Notes: generated from the sequence alone by a model not told the origin. A DNA stretch of 15,011 nucleotides from Ophiocordyceps camponoti-saundersi (nom. inval.) (GCA_003339415.1 PDHQ01000585.1:1-15011); one strand, 5' to 3'. Positions 1-9,800 are shown, counted from the stretch's first letter. A program made the numbers and translations.

Positions 1-697
1 AGGGGATAAACCCGTTAACTGCTCTTCTTATCCCTTAGTCTTGTCCCCTAAGGGATAAACCCGTTAACTGCTCTTCTTATCCCCTAAGGGACAAACTTAT
101 TAACTGCTCTTCTTATCCCCTAGGGGACAAACTTATTAACTACTCTTCTTATCCCCTAAGGGATAAACCCGTTAACTGCTCTTCTTATCCCCTAAGGGAT
201 AAACTTATTAACTGCTCTTCTTATCCCCTAAGGGACAAACCTATTAACTGCTCTTCTTGTCCCCTAGGGGATAAACCTATTAACTGCTCTTCTTATCCCC
301 TAGGGGATAAACCCGTTAACTGCTCTTCTTATCCCCTAAGGGATAAACCCGTTAACTGCTCTTCTTATCCCTTAAGGGATAAACCCGTTAACTGCTCTTC
401 TTATCCCCTAGGGGATAAACCCGTTAACTGCTCTTCTTATCCCCTAGGGGATAAACCCGTTAACTGCTCTTCTTATCCCTTAGGGGATAAACTTATTAAC
501 TGCTTTTCTTATCCCCTAAGGGATAAACCCGTTAACTGCTCTTCTTATCCCCTAAGGGATAAACTTATTAACTGCCTTTCTTATCCCCTAAGGGATAAAC
601 TTATTAACTGCTTTTCTTCTCCCCTAGGGGATAAACCTATTAACTGCTCTTCTTATCCCCTAAGGGATAAACCTATTAACTGCTCTCCTTATCCCTT
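1..697. repeat. 36-bp tandem satellite array, 19 units
   Basis: Units begin at 1, 50, 86, 122 and then every 36 bp to 662, with the next at 698. Only the first spacing differs (49 bp, an extra 13 bp). Each unit joins an 18-bp perfect palindrome in its best copies, ttatcccctaggggataa, to an 18-bp non-palindromic part, acccgttaactgctcttc. Variation is small and directional: the palindrome centre varies at CpT/ApG sites (ctagg, ctaag, cttagg), and cccg alternates with ccta or ctta. This looks like RIP acting on a once homogeneous array. The array reaches the left window edge, so its full length is unknown. No coding function is suggested. Confidence 0.95.
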
Positions 698-2343
698 AGG
701 GGATAAATACCTATCGTCTCGGGTATATCGTCATCGTCCTGCATAGCATAGTTAATCTCCTTATCTTTTCGCACCTACGTTAATAAAATATAAGACTTAA
801 CTCCCGCTCCTCGGACTAAGATACGGATAAGACGCGTCTTTTTAATCTGCCCGAAGCGCTATACGCGATAGTTAGCTTATTTCTCTCTAGTTATCTTTTA
901 CGGGATTAACCCGTTAACTGCTTTTCTTATCCCCTAGGGGATAAACTTATTAATTACTCTCCTTATCCCCTAGGGGATAAATACCTATTATCTTAGGTAT
1001 ATCGTCGTTATCCTATACGGTATAGTTAATCTCCTTATCTTTTCGTACCTATATTAATAAAATATAGGACTTAACTTTCGCTCCTTAGACTAAGATACGG
1101 ACGAGACGCGTCTTTTTAGTCTGCCCGAAGCGCTATACGTAATAGTTAGCTTACCTCTCTCTAGTTATCTTTTACGGGATTAACCCGTTAACTACTTTTC
1201 TTATCCCCTAAGGGATAAACTTATTAACTGCTCTCCTTATCCCTTAGGGGATAAATACTTATTATCTCGGGTATATCGTCGTTATCTTATATAATATAGT
1301 TAATCTCCTTATCTTTTCGTACTTACGTCGACGAAATATAAAACTCGACTCCCGCTCCTCGGACTAAAATACGGATAAGACGCGTTTTTTTAGTCTGCCC
1401 GAAGCGCTATATACGATAGTTAGCTTACTTCTCTTTAGTTATCTTCTACGGGATTAACCTATTAACTGCCTTTCTTATCCCCTAAGGGATAAACTTATTA
1501 ACTACTCTTCTTATCTTTTAGGGGATAAACCCGTTAACTGCTCTCTTTATCCCTTAGGGGATAAATACCTATCGTCTCGGGTATATCGTCGTTATCTTGC
1601 ACGGTATAGTTAATCTCCTTATCTTTTCGCACCTATATTAACGAAATATAGGACTTAACTCCCGCTTCTCGGACTAAGATACGGACGAGACGCGTCTCTT
1701 TAGTCTACCCGAAGCGCTATACGCAATAGTTAGCTTATTTCTCTCTAATTATCTTCTACGGGACTAACCTATTAACTGCCTTTCTTATCCCCTAAGGGAT
1801 AAACTTATTAACTGCTCTTCTTATCCCCTAAAGGATAAACTTATTAACTACTTTTCTTATCCCTTAAAAGATAAACTTATTAACTACTCTTCTTATCCCT
1901 TAAGGGATAAACTTATTAACTACTTTTCTTATCCCTTAAGGGATAAACCCGTTAACTACTCTCCTTATCCCCTAAGGGATAAATACTTATCGTTTCGGGT
2001 ATATCGTTATTATCTTATACGGTATAGTTAATCTCCTTATCTTTTCGCACTTACGTTAACGAAATATAAAACTTAACTTTTACTTTTTAGACTAAAATAT
2101 AGACGAGACGCGTCTCTTTTATTTACCCGAAGCGCTATACGCTACCTTTCTTATCCCTAAGAGATAAACCCGTTAACTCCTTTTCTTATCTTTTAGGGGA
2201 TAAATACCTATTATCTCTAGTATATAGTTATTATCTTATACGGTATAGTTAATCTCCTTATCCTTTCGCACCTACGTCGACGAAATATAGGATTTAATTT
2301 CCGCTCCTTAAACTAAGATACGAATAAGACGCGTCTCTTTAGT
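698..2343. repeat. Higher-order satellite: ~202-bp linker plus 36-mers
   Basis: A linker starting ggataaatac begins at 701, 975, 1249, 1559, 1977 and 2198. The distances are 274, 274, 310, 418 and 221. The first four equal 202 plus 2, 2, 3 and 6 times 36, so a linker of about 202 bp alternates with whole numbers of the 36-bp satellite unit. The fifth linker copy lacks its last part, and the sixth (from 2198) runs into the 31-bp array. Linker landmarks are ggtatatcgt, gttaatctccttatcttttcg, gacgcgtct and gcccgaagcgctata. I see no protein or RNA gene in the linker. Its mutations are mostly C-to-T or G-to-A. Confidence 0.93.
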
Positions 2344-2520
2344 TTACTTAAAGCGCTGCACGCTTCTCTTTCGTTTATCCGAAATACTATACGCGTCTCT
2401 TTCGTCTATCCGAAACGCTATACGCGTCTCTTTTATCTGCCTAAAATACTACACGCGTCTTTTTCGTCTTTCCGAAACGCTATACGCGTCTTTTTCCTCT
2501 GCCTAAAACGCTATACGCTA
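2329..2520. repeat. 31-bp tandem repeat, six units
   Basis: Units beginning acgcgtct (or its variant acgcttct) start at 2329, 2360, 2391, 2422, 2453 and 2484, with the next start at 2515, so the period is exactly 31 bp. A representative unit reads acgcgtctctttcgtctatc followed by cgaaacgctat. It is clearly a piece of the ~202-bp linker, where gacgcgtct is followed by cgaagcgctatacg, that has been amplified locally. From 2521 to about 2742 the sequence is AT-rich and I see nothing definable in it. Confidence 0.92.
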
Positions 2521-2742
2521 TAGCTGCGATATTTCGCTTACTTCTCCTTTATTATTTTCTATTATAAGTTTATAGTAATAATATAATTTACTAACGTAAG
2601 GTTTAGACCTTCTCCGCCGGTTTTTATCGTAGAAACCTACTATAAGAGGTATAATAAGTATAGTAATAGATAATATATTCTTTAAAAATAGCCTTATATA
2701 AGTAGGTAGGTAAGCTAGGATATATATCTTATATATATATTA

Positions 2743-3256
2743 TATACTTATAATTACGTAGCTTACGGCTATACCTGCGATTTACTAACTAATTAGCTAT
2801 TAGGGATATCTAAATATCTCTTTCTCTTACGTACATATATACTAGTTCCTCCTTAGTTTCGTTTTTAGTAAAGTCGCTAATCGCCTCGTTTATCTAAGTT
2901 TATATTATTACGCGTAAATAATAGTAGTAAGATATATTCGCCTTCTATAATATATATCCTAGTACCTAAGGGATTAAGTTAATAAATTCGGTAAATACTA
3001 CTTATAAGATATTCGCCTTTAATAAGCGAGCTAGTTACTTAGCTATTTACGGCATAACCCTAGGATAACCCTAGTAGAAGTTATAACCCCGCTCGATCCT
3101 TTCCTCGGCTAGAGTTATGCTCGCTCGAGCTTCGGTTAGGTAAGATAGGGGAAATATATAAGTAAGTCTATTATAAAGAGACTCGGCACCTATCTTAGGG
3201 CCGTCTATAAGTAGCGACTATAAGCTACCTCTTACTAAGGTTATAATCTTAGACGG
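2743..3256 (-). pseudogene. RIP-decayed ORF fragment, unknown function
   Basis: One minus-strand frame reads for about 170 codons with about 11 stops, all TAA or TAG, and gives protein-like text: IDGPKIGAESLYNRLTYIF, then an acidic-basic stretch AEERIERGYNFY, a helix-like part around QLARLLKAN, and ISDFTKNETKEELVYMYVRE. The other minus frames look less protein-like over the same stretch. Length and helical character would fit a Gag-like or structural domain, but I recognise no family. It lies between the 31-bp array and the AT-rich stretch at 3340-3450. It may be the 3' part of the gene whose upstream pieces lie at 3430-5073, in another frame. Start and end are approximate. Confidence 0.5.
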
Positions 3257-3339
3257 ATTCTAATAGAATCGGAATATTACGTTAAATAAAAAATAAACCG
3301 AGTAATTAATTTATATATCTAAGAGTTAGAACGTAGGTA

Positions 3340-3446
3340 AGTATATTATATATATATTTATATAAACTATAAATATAGAGAGCTTAACCTCCGACCCTTA
3401 AGCTTAGAGGCCTTCCTTATATATATAATATATATATATATATAAA
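3340..3446. repeat. AT microsatellite tracts
   Basis: Two (TA)n-rich stretches (about 3342-3362 and 3417-3446) flank a short segment with no readable frame. They separate two relic coding segments that lie in different minus-strand frames. A similar (TA)n tract occurs at 4141-4158. They may be former intronic or intergenic DNA, or products of C-to-T decay. No function is visible. Confidence 0.6.
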
Positions 3447-4140
3447 AATAGCGGTCCTTAGAGAAAGGCTCTTAAGAATAAAGATACTAGCTTCTAAGCT
3501 AGCGATATACTAAGTAGGATTATTCTATCGTTACTAGGGAATCTAAACGAATATATATATCTTCGTATTAGAGTTTTCCTTTTACGTTTAATAACCCCCT
3601 TAATTATATCCTACTTACTTATAGTCGTATAAATTAAAGTTAGTTCTTCCTTTCTAATACTACCCTCGTAGCTACGGGGCTAGGGACTAACTAAAACGGT
3701 AATAGAGTATTCTTATAAAAGCAACTTATTATAAGGTTAATAGTAGCACTAATAAAGGTATTAAAATTCCTAATACTTATAACTATAATAATAATTCTGC
3801 TAGGTCTATTTTATAAGGCTATGCCCTAAGAAGTAGGGTTAGCAGCGCTAACTAACTAAGAGGGAGGTCTATAAGGTAGGCCCTTATAATATAACTTAAG
3901 ATCTTCGCTATAGTATTTGCCGATATACGTACCGTAACTACCTAGAACTTAGATAATATTTACGTGCGATAGGAATTAAGGAAGTATAGTTATCCCCTGC
4001 TTAAGACCGGCGTAATTTCGGATAGATAACCTATAATAAATAAGCTCTCTAACGTAACGAATCGGGCCTATAAGCTAGCTAACCTTATTAAGTAAGAGGT
4101 CTTCCTCTAAGCCCTATAGTTTTTCCTCTCTAATAAATAG
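3430..4140 (-). pseudogene. RIP-decayed ORF, duplicate of the 4190-5073 relic
   Basis: A single minus-strand frame reads through about 235 codons interrupted only by TAA/TAG. Recognisable text in order includes LLLNKVSQLIGPIRYVRELI, HVNIIQVLGSYGTYIGKYY, GLPYRPPS followed by LVSAANPTS, NFNTFISATINLIISCF and EDIYIRLDSLVTIE (Q where TAA/TAG is read as glutamine). The segment GLPYRPPS-x-LVSAA is repeated in the upstream relic, where both flanks are also similar, so the two are paralogous copies about 707 bp apart in different frames. I do not recognise the family. The duplicate relation at both protein and DNA level is the strongest evidence that this frame was coding. Confidence 0.6.
3725..3890. 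repeat. Direct repeat, first copy (partner 4445-4605)
   Basis: This stretch matches 4445-4605 in the same orientation, best over attctgctaggtctat and over agcagcgctaactaactaag followed by agggaggtctataaggtagg. The offset between copies is 707 bp at the conserved block. Differences are mainly C/T and G/A plus short indels. The repeat falls inside two decayed minus-strand frames and encodes the GLPYRPPS...LVSAA segment in each. Confidence 0.85.
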
Positions 4141-4444
4141 TTTATATATATATATATACCTAGATACTTATATAGGCTACTAGTATAATATAGTATATCT
4201 TATATATACTGCTTATAAGATTAACTATATATATTAGCCCGCTCTTCTTATACTTAGTAGTTTATTTCTCTTTTAATCTAAGCCTCTAAGGTACTAACTA
4301 CTAATCGATAAACTTCTCTCTAAGCATTCCTCAAGCTAGTTAAGTAAAAATTATAGTTATAGCGGCCGTTATTTTCGTGCTCGGCACTAGAGGAAATCTA
4401 AGATACTTAGCGCTTAGTACTAAAAAAGCTATTCCTATATCTTA

Positions 4445-4605
4445 TATAGCGAAAGGCAGCCTTGATAAATATAGTAATATTCCTAATATAATAACTATAA
4501 TTCTGCTAAGTCTATGTGGCAAGGCTAGGGCCCTAGGAAGTAAGGCTAGCAGCGCTGACTAACTAAGAGGGAGGCCTATAAGGTAGGCCGTATAATATTA
4601 GATAC
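4445..4605. repeat. Direct repeat, second copy (partner 3725-3890)
   Basis: This is the partner of 3725-3890 and keeps more CpA/TpG (for example gtggcaagg and agcgctgact). It is therefore the less mutated copy and closer to the ancestral sequence. Confidence 0.85.
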
Positions 4606-4764
4606 TTCCGCGCTATAATAACGCCTTTACTATCCTTCCCTATTTCCCCGAATAGCTTATCGGCAGTTGCCTTAAAGTAAATAGAATCTAGCGTTTTCAC
4701 TATAGTTATATTATCGACTACCTTACCGTATTCTTTAACGCTACTAGTTATAGGCCCAAACTAC

Positions 4765-5073
4765 TAATTATTCTTACCTTCGTTAATACGTCTTCTTAAA
4801 AGTTCTGCTATAGTTCGATATAGGGTAGCCGATAAACTAAATATACGGGAATAGCTCTAAGGACGATTTATTAGTATATCTCGTTTCTCTTAGCGTGATT
4901 AGCTAACTAGATAACAAACCTAAAGCCGAGTTTGCTAACGATCTCTTAGTTAATGCCCGTTATATTTACTCCGTAGTAGGTAATATTCTTTCTTAGCTAT
5001 TAGAAAGATATCGATTAGTTACTATTATCCTCGGCTAAGAAGCATTTTACTTACTTAGACTTAATATTATTAA
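4765..5073. repeat. Duplicated segment, copy A left half
   Basis: Direct similarity to 12273-12575, for example tagggtagccgataaact, taaggacgatttattagtat, agcgtgattagctaa and actattatcctcggctaa. Differences are mainly transitions with a few short indels. The match stops abruptly at about 4765, where copy B continues into the 6836-12272 block, and at about 5073, where copy A carries an extra 972 bp. Confidence 0.9.
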
Positions 5074-5259
5074 GGAATCTTACGATACCTTATAGCCTCG
5101 TGCTGCCCTTATAGCCTTATCTTAATATATATACGGCTTGCCCGAGTTATAAGGACCCTTTATATAAGATCTTTCTTATCTTATAACTCCCCACTCTACC
5201 TTTTATATTCCTTATTTATTACTTTATACGTTCTAATAGGTATTTAGTTTTTAGATATC

Positions 5260-5291
5260 TACCCTCTTCGTACGTCGCGTACGAGAGGGTA
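5260..5291. repeat. Inverted repeat (hairpin), ~14-bp arms
   Basis: The arm taccctcttcgtacg (5260-5274) pairs with cgtacgagagggta (5278-5291) with one unpaired base and a 3-nt loop. It lies in the 972-bp segment. There is no T-run directly after it, so it is not called a terminator. Confidence 0.8.
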
Positions 5292-5326
5292 TCGCGATAA
5301 TAAGTACACTCCTTTTTAGGATCCCT

Positions 5327-5340
5327 CGATATTAATATCG
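5327..5340. repeat. Perfect 14-bp palindrome
   Basis: The sequence cgatattaatatcg is its own reverse complement. It sits 36 bp after the hairpin at 5260-5291 inside the 972-bp segment. Possible protein-binding site or chance. Confidence 0.6.
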
Positions 5341-5593
5341 GATAGCCCGTCTAATAGATATATCTTTAATCTTGTCGGTATAATCGCGCTTACTAGAGCG
5401 CTATTATTATAAAAGGTAACGAATAAGTATAATAATTTTATACTTATAATAATAAAGAAGCTAACTTAGCTGCCGAGCTATAGGGATAAAGAAGAAGAGG
5501 CCTCCTAGTTTCGCGGGAGTAACGGGCACTCCTGCCCACATATATATATAGCCCTCGCAGAGAAGACCGTCTTAAGGAAGTATATAGGACTGT

Positions 5594-5639
5594 CCGGTCC
5601 GTACGAGCCTGCAGGGACCTGCCGGGTCGTACGGGCCGG
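5594..5639. repeat. GC-rich inverted repeat, 16-bp arms
   Basis: The arm ccggtccgtacgagcc (5594-5609) is inverted as gggtcgtacgggccgg (5624-5639) with two mismatches and a 14-nt loop. The surroundings (5585-5655) also show a rough direct repeat of about 32 bp built on gtacgrgcc and ctgcaggg. This is the most G+C-rich part of the window and stands out from the AT-rich neighbourhood. Confidence 0.8.
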
Positions 5640-6045
5640 TTAGGACTGCAGGGTCTAGAAAGGTCGTTTAATCTCACCTACCTGATTTAATAGATCTAAT
5701 TAATTAGTATTCGCTTAGCTAGAGGGGGCTAAAGGACCTAGGAAGGGTTAGATTTATACTTATAAGAAGGGGTCGATTTCCTACCCTTAGCAAGAAGACT
5801 TAAGGCAGCCGTGAGCCCTTCTATATAAAGTTAGTCGCCGTGAGCGTATTCGGACCTAGCAAGGTAGGGCTACCTGCTACGGATTCCTTCCTCCCTTAGC
5901 CCCTTTAATTTTACGTTTTTTAAATTTCTAGGAATTATACGGAATTACCCCTTTATCCCTTTTTCCCTTTTTCTTCTTCTTTTTCCTTTCTTCGGGAGTA
6001 TCCTTTTAACCCCGCTAAACTAGCTTAGTTACGTGAGTGCCTGCC

Positions 6046-6290
6046 AGGTTTATCCTTAATAGTAGGCTTCGTCTATAATTACTTTTTAGCTCGACTACTT
6101 CTATAATAAGAGAAATCCTAAATTATTCTATAGCTCTTTCTCGAAGGATCTATAGTTATGCTAGGAAGCTTATTTATAAACTTATTACTTAGATAGCTCT
6201 AAAGTAACTCCTTAAATCTTATAATACTATTATAAGTTCTTATCGTTAGATTCTATCTATAAAATATCTTTATAAAATATACTATAACTT
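6046..6290 (-). pseudogene. RIP-decayed ORF, 'copy A' 5' part
   Basis: The minus-strand frame gives SITIDPSRKSYRII, a stop (former Q/W), then DFSYYRSSRAKK. Copy B in the homologous position reads SITIKPL, then RII, a stop at the same place, and DFSYRRSNRELL. Shared frame and shared text support a former N-terminal coding part. Copy A lacks 10 bp present in copy B just upstream (next to aagctt at about 6168-6173), which shifts the frame before SITI. This piece and 4190-5073 would be one gene if the intervening 972 bp are removed. No family recognised. Confidence 0.5.
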
Positions 6291-6436
6291 AATTTTCTAC
6301 TATAAGCTATTAGGCGTATAATCTTACTTATTATAACGTTTAACCTTATAAGAAATTTACTCGAGTAATACTTCTATATCTCTAAGATTTAGCTAAATGC
6401 TACGCTGGTATTTAGTACTAATACTAAGGTTATAGA
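6046..6436. repeat. Duplicated segment, copy A right half
   Basis: Directly similar to 12578-12967, with nearly identical length (391 against 390 bp). Landmarks are taagagaaatc, atagttatgct, taaacttattacttagatag, cggtatttagtactaa-like sequence and the terminal atagaaacccgttaactgct, which leads straight into a 36-bp-type array in both copies. Confidence 0.88.
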
Positions 6437-6835
6437 AACCCGTTAACTGCTCCTCTTATAAATTATAGGATAAGCTAGGTAATTGCCCTTCTTCTCCCCT
6501 AGGGTTAAACTCGCTAACTGCTTTTCTTTCTCCTAGGCATAAACTCGTTCTCGTTTACTACTCTTCTTATCCCTAAAAGGATAAACTTATTTACTCTATT
6601 CTTATTCCCTAAGAGATAAACCCTTTTACTTATAAACCCGTTCACTCCTCTTCCTATCCCTTATCGGATAAACTCGTTTACTTATAAACCTACCTACTCC
6701 TTTTCTTATTCCCTAAGCTATAAACCTATTTACTACTATTCTTATTCCCTAAGAGATAAACTCCCTAATTACTCTTATCCTCTCCGGGATAAACCTATTT
6801 ACTATACTCCTTATCCCTTAGGGGTTAGGTTAAAA
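6437..6835. repeat. Degenerate 36-bp-type satellite array 2
   Basis: About ten units related to the left-end satellite, recognised by aaacccgttaactgctc at the start and then repeated ataaac(c/t)...actc-ttcttatccc-taag-gataaac. Unit lengths vary and palindromes are broken, so this array is older or less homogenised than 1-697. It lies on the 5' side of the copy A minus-strand frame. Confidence 0.85.
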
Positions 6836-6889
6836 GTAATACCTATATAAACCCCCCCCCCCTAACTCTCTATCCTTATAGCGAAAGTA
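6836..6889. other. Block boundary with an 11-C run
   Basis: A run of 11 C (6852-6862) marks the passage from array 2 to the Ulp1-like block. The relic frame on the minus strand can be read into this run as glycines, so the true 3' end of that gene may be here. No terminal repeat matches the other block end near 12272. Confidence 0.4.
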
Positions 6890-9800
6890 AAATTAGCCCT
6901 TAGCCTTTCGGGCCGTTTTATTATTAGCCTCCGCCTTAGCTTTCGTTTCGAGCCTCGACTTCGCTATTATAATCGCCTCCTTTTAGAAGGAATAAACCTC
7001 TTTATTTAAATTAGATCTTCTATTAACTAATAAAATATCTTAAGGTAAGTATCTTAGCGAGATCGGAGCTAATAAACTAGTTATTAGTATAGTACTTTAG
7101 CGGGGGAAGAAGGATACCTTAAGTAAGCGTAGTAGATACCTAAGGGGCGTAACTTCTTACGTAACTAAAGTTTTTAACTAATATAAGGGGGGATCTCTAG
7201 CTATAGGGGGAAGAGCCGTATAATAATTCTCTATAGGGAAAATAATAAGGAGTCGGTTCTCTATATAAAGATAAGAGAAAGAAATAATATAAAGGTGGAA
7301 ACTATTTAATTAAATGCTAAAGACTTCGAAAAGGGTATTTAAATTAGTAATTTATAGTATAAAAGTATAAAGTTTAAAATAAAGTTATAATTCCGTTTAG
7401 TAGAGTTTTTACTATAAGTCCTCTCTAAGACTTAACTTACGATATATAACTTTTATTATAGCTCTAAAGATAAGGTTAAGGGCTAATTACTTACTTAATT
7501 CGTCCTCTTTTAAGGGAAACTAATCTATACTATATACCTAGTAATAGCCCCTATCTTAGCTTAACCACCCTCGTATATTAACCCTTAGCAGCTTTTAGGA
7601 AAAGAAGAAAGGGTTTAGGAACTATTTAATTAAACTTTTTATAAGTCCCTAATAATTCCCTAGCTAAGGTAGGCGCTTACATTTCTTTCGGCGTTCCTAT
7701 CTCCGCCGCTAAACTCCTCCCTAAGCGCGTGCCGTAATAATAAGTAATTAGCCCTTTTTCTCGGTAATAACTAACTTTTTCTTATAACTTAAATAAGGTG
7801 CGTATAAGCGCGATAAAATAAAGGCGGAAAGGACTCTTTATAAAGGAAATAATAAAGGAAACTCTAGTTACTTCTCCTTAGGGTTTAACCCTTAGATCCG
7901 TCGACTCTAGCGTTTACGCTGACCGCCCGCTAGTAGTATATCTCTCTTAGGTCCCTTCTCTCGCTCCTATTATTACTTAATTAAATAGTTATCGATAGCC
8001 TTATCGATCTCGGCCTATATACTAGGGTATATAAGCCCCGGGGGCTATAAGCTAATAAAAAAACTAGTTTTCGGGATTATTAGGATTATCTTCGGTTTTT
8101 AAAGCTAGTCTCTAATAAGTGCGCGTCCGGTATATACTATAATAGATCCGGCCGTATTAAGTACGATATGCCTTCCTTATCGTATATATCCGTAACTCTT
8201 AGTCTAAGTTATATAATTCTTATAACGCTTAACCCCTCTAACCCTAAAGCTAAGCGGGTCTAGGTTAATTAGTTCTCGGCCTATACTTATAGCTATGAGT
8301 CCTTCGCTAGGCTAGACTATAAGGTTCTTACCTAAGGTAAAATAAGTAAAGCGTATTAATTTTAGCGTTCCTGCGTCTTTTTCCTCCCCTTTTCTTTTAG
8401 GGGCCGTCTTTTATAATATAGGGTTCTTAATTAAATAGTCGCGCTTCGTTAACTTCTTCGTCCTCGCGCTGCGCCTCGGAGAGAAAGCCGGCTATGTTAG
8501 GGCCGGGTTTAATCTTACGGGTATTTTCTTCCCCGTAGTAAGTTTCTTAGGCTATAATATGCCCGTTAATTCCTAAGGGATTATTTTCTTTATCCTAGTT
8601 ATTTCCTTTTTAGTTATAGCGTTATTAGGCGCCTTAGTTACTTTATCTTCCTTCCTCGTATTCTTTATAGCGCTCGTCTCTCGTCTAACTCCTTCTAGAG
8701 TCGGGGGGTCTTTAGATCTAAGAGAAGATAAAAGGCTAGATATCGGAACTATTTAATTATTAGTTAGGCTTTTTATAGTCTTATCCTCGGGAAGGTCCTT
8801 ATCGTTTTCCTCCCTAACCTCTTCCTCGTTTAGAGCCTTATTATCCCCGGCCCCTTCGCCCCTATTAAAATCGTTAATATCGATCCCTTATAGTTCTTCC
8901 CGATCTCCCTAAGGCTATCTTCTAACTTTAGTAGCGCTTAAGTATAGCACTATAATATAGCTCTTTATTATAAAGTTATTAGTAAGGGTTTTAGGCGTAA
9001 TAGTTTAGTATCTTCTAAGGATCTGGTAGTAGGGGATAGTAGCCTCGGGGCATAGGCCCCTAAGCGTCGTTAAGCCTACTTCTAGCTTTATTAAGAGATC
9101 TTCGCCGCCCTCCTAGTTCCTTAGTTTAAATCTATAACTATTTCCTAAGAAGTTAAACTATTCCGACTTTCGGATACTTAGTTTATTCGCCCTAATAGCA
9201 TATAGGTTACTAGTTATCCGAGCGATTAATTTGTTATAGTTATTGCCGTCGCTATCCTCGGTTCGTATAGCTTAGTCTTATAAGAGAATACGGGAATCCG
9301 GGGGGGTTTCGAGATCTTCTCTAAACTATTTAACGCTTAATCCTCGCTTATTCGATAAGCTATTAATATATACGTTAAGTTTAAGACCGATAAAGCTACG
9401 GGCCTAATATTATAGTATAGAAAGGGCTAGGTATCCGTATTCGTACTCTCCTTTTTATCGCGTCCTAGGAATAACGATAAAATTAAAAGGGCAGTCCCCC
9501 TAAAACTCGCTTAAGATATCTCTTTATACGGCTATTACCCTTTTCGATCGAGGCACTCGCCCCGGCTTTATCGAGTCGAAAAAATAGAGTACTCGGGCTT
9601 ACTAATCCTAAAAGAAGCTGCCTTAATAATACCTAATATCGGTCCTATCCGCTCTAAAATTAACTATGCTACTTAGAAGGGGGTAACTATTTACTTCCTA
9701 CTTAAGGTTAAACTTAAGCACGATATAATAGATTTTCTTCTTAAACGGCACGTTAGTAGTCTCGTTTATAATAGTAGGTATCGTAATTACTATAGGAATC

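Larger units (their letters stand above)
4190..5073 (-). pseudogene. RIP-decayed ORF, 'copy A' family, main part
   Basis: The minus-strand frame is continuous for about 295 codons with TAA/TAG interruptions only. It begins near VSKMLLSRG at 5058-5025, passes IDIFLIAKKEYY, KRDILINRP, SLSATLYRTIAELLRRRINEG, and a stretch from about 4742 to 4565 with almost no stops (SSVKEYGKVVDNITIVKTLD, ATADKLFGEIGKDSKGVIIA), then GLPYRPPS and LVSAASLTS, and ends around AEHENNGRYNYNFYLTS and QEERANIYS. The part from 5073 to 4765 is paralogous in frame to 12575-12273 (copy B), which confirms it was coding. Its 5' continuation lies beyond the 972-bp segment at 5074-6045. Family and function are not recognised; rich lysine, arginine and helix-formers allow a DNA-binding protein, but this is a guess. 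Confidence 0.65.
5074..6045. mobile_element. 972-bp segment inserted in copy A, less RIP-mutated
   Basis: Copy B passes directly from the equivalent of 5073 to that of 6046, so this segment was gained by A or lost by B. It is richer in G+C in its middle, keeps more CpA/TpG (cctgcaggg, gccgtgagccc, cctgccagg), has three inverted repeats (5260-5291, 5327-5340, 5594-5639), a TATA-like tatataaag at 5822-5830 and a pyrimidine-rich stretch at about 5945-5995. A solo LTR or small non-autonomous element would fit. I could not find terminal inverted repeats, a target-site duplication or clear TG...CA ends, and RIP may have erased the latter. An 'insertion' call is therefore inference, and I see no convincing gene in it. 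Confidence 0.5.

Noticed and set aside
1..697. CRISPR-like array of palindromic repeats and 18-bp spacers
   Set aside because: The 'spacers' are the same in every unit, there are no cas genes, and the surrounding sequence is fungal RIP-type DNA. It is a satellite.
1..697. Telomeric CCCTAA/TTAGGG-like tract
   Set aside because: ccctaa occurs once per 36-bp unit as part of a palindrome and is never tandemly repeated every 6 bp.
4377..4562. 61-codon plus-strand ORF starting at ATG
   Set aside because: It lies antisense to a longer decayed frame that is supported by a paralogous copy, and its 3' part overlaps the duplicated segment. It probably stays open by chance.
5260..5291. Intrinsic terminator
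   Set aside because: The hairpin is not followed by a T-run, and rho-independent termination is not expected in fungal nuclear DNA.
5444..5677. 77-codon minus-strand ORF
   Set aside because: It covers the GC-rich inverted and direct repeats of the 972-bp segment. Its Arg/Ser/Leu-rich text looks like a by-product of GC content, with no family resemblance.
6852..6862. Run of 11 C as a structural element or assembly gap mark
   Set aside because: A lone homopolymer with no supporting pattern. It may be a sequencing or slippage effect and is only noted as a landmark.
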